A stretch of DNA of 64,000 bases from positions 251,804-315,803 of the forward strand of contig NW_001799055.1 of NCBI RefSeq assembly GCF_000165425.1. The letters run 5' to 3'. The position numbers and the translations under genes are program-made. Of this stretch, positions 61,655 through 64,000 are shown piece by piece. The notes below the pieces were generated by a model. It ran no database searches. It saw only the letters and a list, made by a program, of their open reading frames with translations, and had not been told where the DNA came from. The first letter of the stretch is position 1; every line of letters starts with the position of its first letter. The DNA comes from Paramecium tetraurelia (Eukaryota; Ciliophora; Oligohymenophorea; Peniculida; Parameciidae).

Positions 61655-63213
61655 TCAGTATAAATCACTTTATGCTCTAAGCCATTCTTCAACTCCTGTT
61701 AATATAACAATAAGCTTTTTTAGATTCTTAGACATTTTTTAAATATCACCAACATCAAATAAAGGCTCTAGATCTTCAGCATTTTTATATGATTAAGGGA
61801 CTTTATTTAACTCGATATGCTAGTAATTGACTAAACATCTATTTGGACTTAAGTGATTTAGCAAAACTGGATTCTTGAGCTCCCCAAGTTAAATATGTGC
61901 ATAAGATAGTCCTTTTATTTTACTAAGATCTAGAGTTCCTCTTTCTGTTAGTAGAGACTAAGTTTACTATGCTCTTGGAATTCTATCATTCAAATTTTAT
62001 TTGTACCTAATAAAAGAATTAGCATTTTTTGATTCTTGTTATTATCTTTTTACGTTGGTTCTGTCGAATAATGGCTGTTTTCTTATTTAATAATGCAGAA
62101 GTTAAGGTTTTTTCTTGGAATTATGCCTCATAAGCTCAAAATTATCTTTAGCTTTTTATAAGCCTTCATCCTTCTCTTAAGCAAAGATAACCTCGAATGG
62201 TTCATCATCAGAAGATATATTAAAATCTGCTTCTTCAGTATTTACAGATTACTTCTCTCTATTACTTTTGCCTATCGAACCTTACTCAAACTTAGCGACT
62301 GCCAATCTCTTCAATGATGAATTAGATTTCTAATATGATTAACAAAATATTACTAAAGTATCTCCGTTAATCATTTTATTATGATAAAACTAAGCCATTT
62401 CAATGTTACCTTCATAATAATAATACTTTCCCATCTAGTCATACCCTTTTAGTTCTTCATTTGGTTTATCCAATTTCCAGCTGCACATCAAATACTTTGT
62501 TATGTAGGTTTTAGCTTGCTTAAGTCTTAGCTTAAGGAAACATAACGATAAGATTTCATAGGCCTTAATTTTATACTTTAGCATAGGCTCTGAGTCTGAA
62601 AACCTCTTTGCATTTTTAGCGAGCAAGATAGCATAATGGAGGAGATTATAATATCTAGCAATTTTAGAGAGAGATAAACTAACTAAAATCTTGATATCTA
62701 ACACATTGATTAAGCTAAAATACCAATATTACGGATTTTAGATATTTGGTTATTGATTTCTTAAATAATCTCTATGCAACAGGATCGTTTGGATTTGTTT
62801 AGAAGAATCCTTCTTAATCTATCGATAAGAATGGAGATATCATCTCTGTTTCTTAGTAGCATATCTTGACTGAAAAAATAGATTGAAACATAGTACATAT
62901 ATAGCTGTTGATTTGTTTATCGGATTCTGCATTCATCCTTTAACTTTTCTATTTCACATTTGTAGGTATTTTTTATGTTATTTATAAGTATATTTATCTT
63001 GCTATTGATTTGTTTAGGGTACGGATTAGATCTTTTGATTAAATAGCCTTCGCTAGTTGAATGTTCGGTATTAAATTTTTCATGAATATACTTGCTAGAT
63101 TTGTTGGTATGAACAGTAGTTTAAAGAACATCACATGTTCTTTCTGTTGTTTTATATCCACTTAAACGAGAAAGAGACGGTTTATTCTTTGTTAGAAAGT
63201 ATTGATAAAACAT
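61655..63213 (-). CDS. Helical-repeat (possibly TPR-like) protein of unknown function
   Basis: 510 residues; one 26-nt intron near 62700-62725; the spliced length is a multiple of three. It starts MFYQYFLTKNKPSLSRLSGY, with a basic N-terminus of about 60 residues. A helical stretch follows (NSKINILINNIKNTYKCEIE). Then comes a segment with TPR-like helix pairs: ARYYNLLHYAILLAKNAKRF, KYKIKAYEILSLCFLKLRLK, QAKTYITKYLM and YYYYEGNIEMAQFYHNKMI. The C-terminal half is acidic then Lys/Gln-rich with no domain seen. TPR arrays scaffold protein complexes; the partner is unknown. I see only about three repeats, so the TPR label is tentative. Confidence 0.78.
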
Positions 63214-64000
63214 AAAATAAAATACACATTTATCTAATATTGATTAATTGACTCGGCATCTCTTTAATTAGAACAATTATTATGATCTATATTATTGTTG
63301 AACTGTTTAGATGATTTAGATTTATTACAATATTGTTATTTTTCCTCTTATTCAATTTAGAGTTGATTATTTAAATTTATCATTCTTATGAAAATTACTA
63401 TGATTAGAACTTTGTCTCCGTATTCTAAAAAGGTATTCCATAACTAAAATACAAAGCAAAAATTGAATTTTTTTTCTTAATTGGGATATGTATAGTGAAA
63501 TTGAAATTCTTGATATGTTTATAATTCTCATGAAAATGGCGTTCAGAGTATTTAAGAAAAGGTTATAATCGTTTAACTTTGACGATTTTTCTAAGATATA
63601 TTCAATTTCTTATTGAAAACGATAATAAAATTTGGCTAAATTTAAAACTGAATATTTTTGACAATTTAAATATTCAATGTTATTTTGATTAAAAATAAGC
63701 AAAAATCTTTGGAGTTGTAGATATCTATTTACAGGTTTTCTATGATCAATAGGAGCAGCAATTAATTTAAGACATAAAAATAGGATTTCTAAAGGAATTT
63801 AAATTTGATAACGTTTCTTCTTCTAAATTAAAATGTAAATGGATTTGAAAGATATTGGAATCTTAACTAATCCTTATTATTTTCAGATCTAGACATGAAA
63901 ACAATATAAATTTATGCTTTTTCCTTTCAAATCTCTCATTTAGATTTATTGGACCAATAGGATTTCTTAAAATAATTTAATATAAAATTATAGTTTTCAA
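63214..64000 (+). other. Right-edge region with an unresolved coding-like stretch
   Basis: About 63534-63848 on the plus strand is free of TGA for some 105 codons and looks protein-like (IENDNKIWLNLKLNIFDNLN, AKIFGVVDIYLQVFYDQQEQ). It has no ATG and no splice junction I could fix. An ATG frame at about 63489 could be its first exon. It may be part of a gene that continues beyond the window. The rest of the interval holds no supported feature and includes the upstream region of the helical-repeat gene. Confidence 0.35.

Noticed and set aside
1-64000. tRNA, rRNA, CRISPR, transposon or satellite arrays
   Set aside because: Reading by eye I found no T-loop consensus with matching stem, no regular repeat-spacer pattern and no terminal inverted repeats; a covariance-model scan would be needed to exclude small RNAs.

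Overview
The window looks like ciliate macronuclear DNA, most likely Paramecium. It is very AT-rich. Long protein-like frames are open only if TAA and TAG are read as glutamine and TGA is the sole stop. Frame changes are explained by very short introns (about 19-32 nt, GT...AG, mostly GTA...TAG). For most genes below, removing these introns gives a spliced length that is an exact multiple of three, which is an internal check. Intergenic spaces are often only tens of bases.

Layout: (1) 1-5.5 kb, minus strand: a gene start running off the left edge, a 12-intron cyclic-nucleotide-binding-type K+ channel, and a cyclin. (2) 5.8-15.4 kb, plus strand: two large tandem multi-pass membrane proteins of the tiny-macrocysts (Tmc)-like type. 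(3) 15.4-19.2 kb, minus strand: RFC3-type clamp-loader subunit and a four-helix membrane hybrid histidine kinase. (4) 19.2-24.4 kb, plus strand: a probable Tmc-like relic, a JJJ1/DNAJC21-type J-protein and a coiled-coil protein. (5) 24.6-30.3 kb, plus strand: two tandem paralogous K+ channels. (6) 30.5-45.1 kb: two four-domain CaV-like channel subunits arranged head to head around a 1.6 kb spacer. (7) 45.1-47.0 kb: a Q-rich coiled-coil protein and a very small ORF. (8) 47.2-52.7 kb, minus strand: a third Tmc-like protein with frame junctions I could not resolve. (9) 53.6-63.2 kb: a GTPase-HSP20 fusion, a long coiled-coil protein, a RING/B-box (TRIM-like) protein, a small helical protein, an FCP1/SCP-type phosphatase and a helical-repeat protein. 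(10) 63.2-64 kb: an unresolved coding-like stretch.

Functionally the window is dominated by membrane excitability and sensing: three K+ channels, two Ca2+-channel-like subunits, three Tmc-like membrane sensors and a membrane histidine kinase. Housekeeping genes (RFC3, J-protein, cyclin, phosphatase) are interspersed. There are no operons in the bacterial sense. Divergent starts share short or moderate spacers and convergent genes nearly touch or overlap. No tRNA, rRNA, CRISPR, transposon or satellite repeat was recognised by eye.
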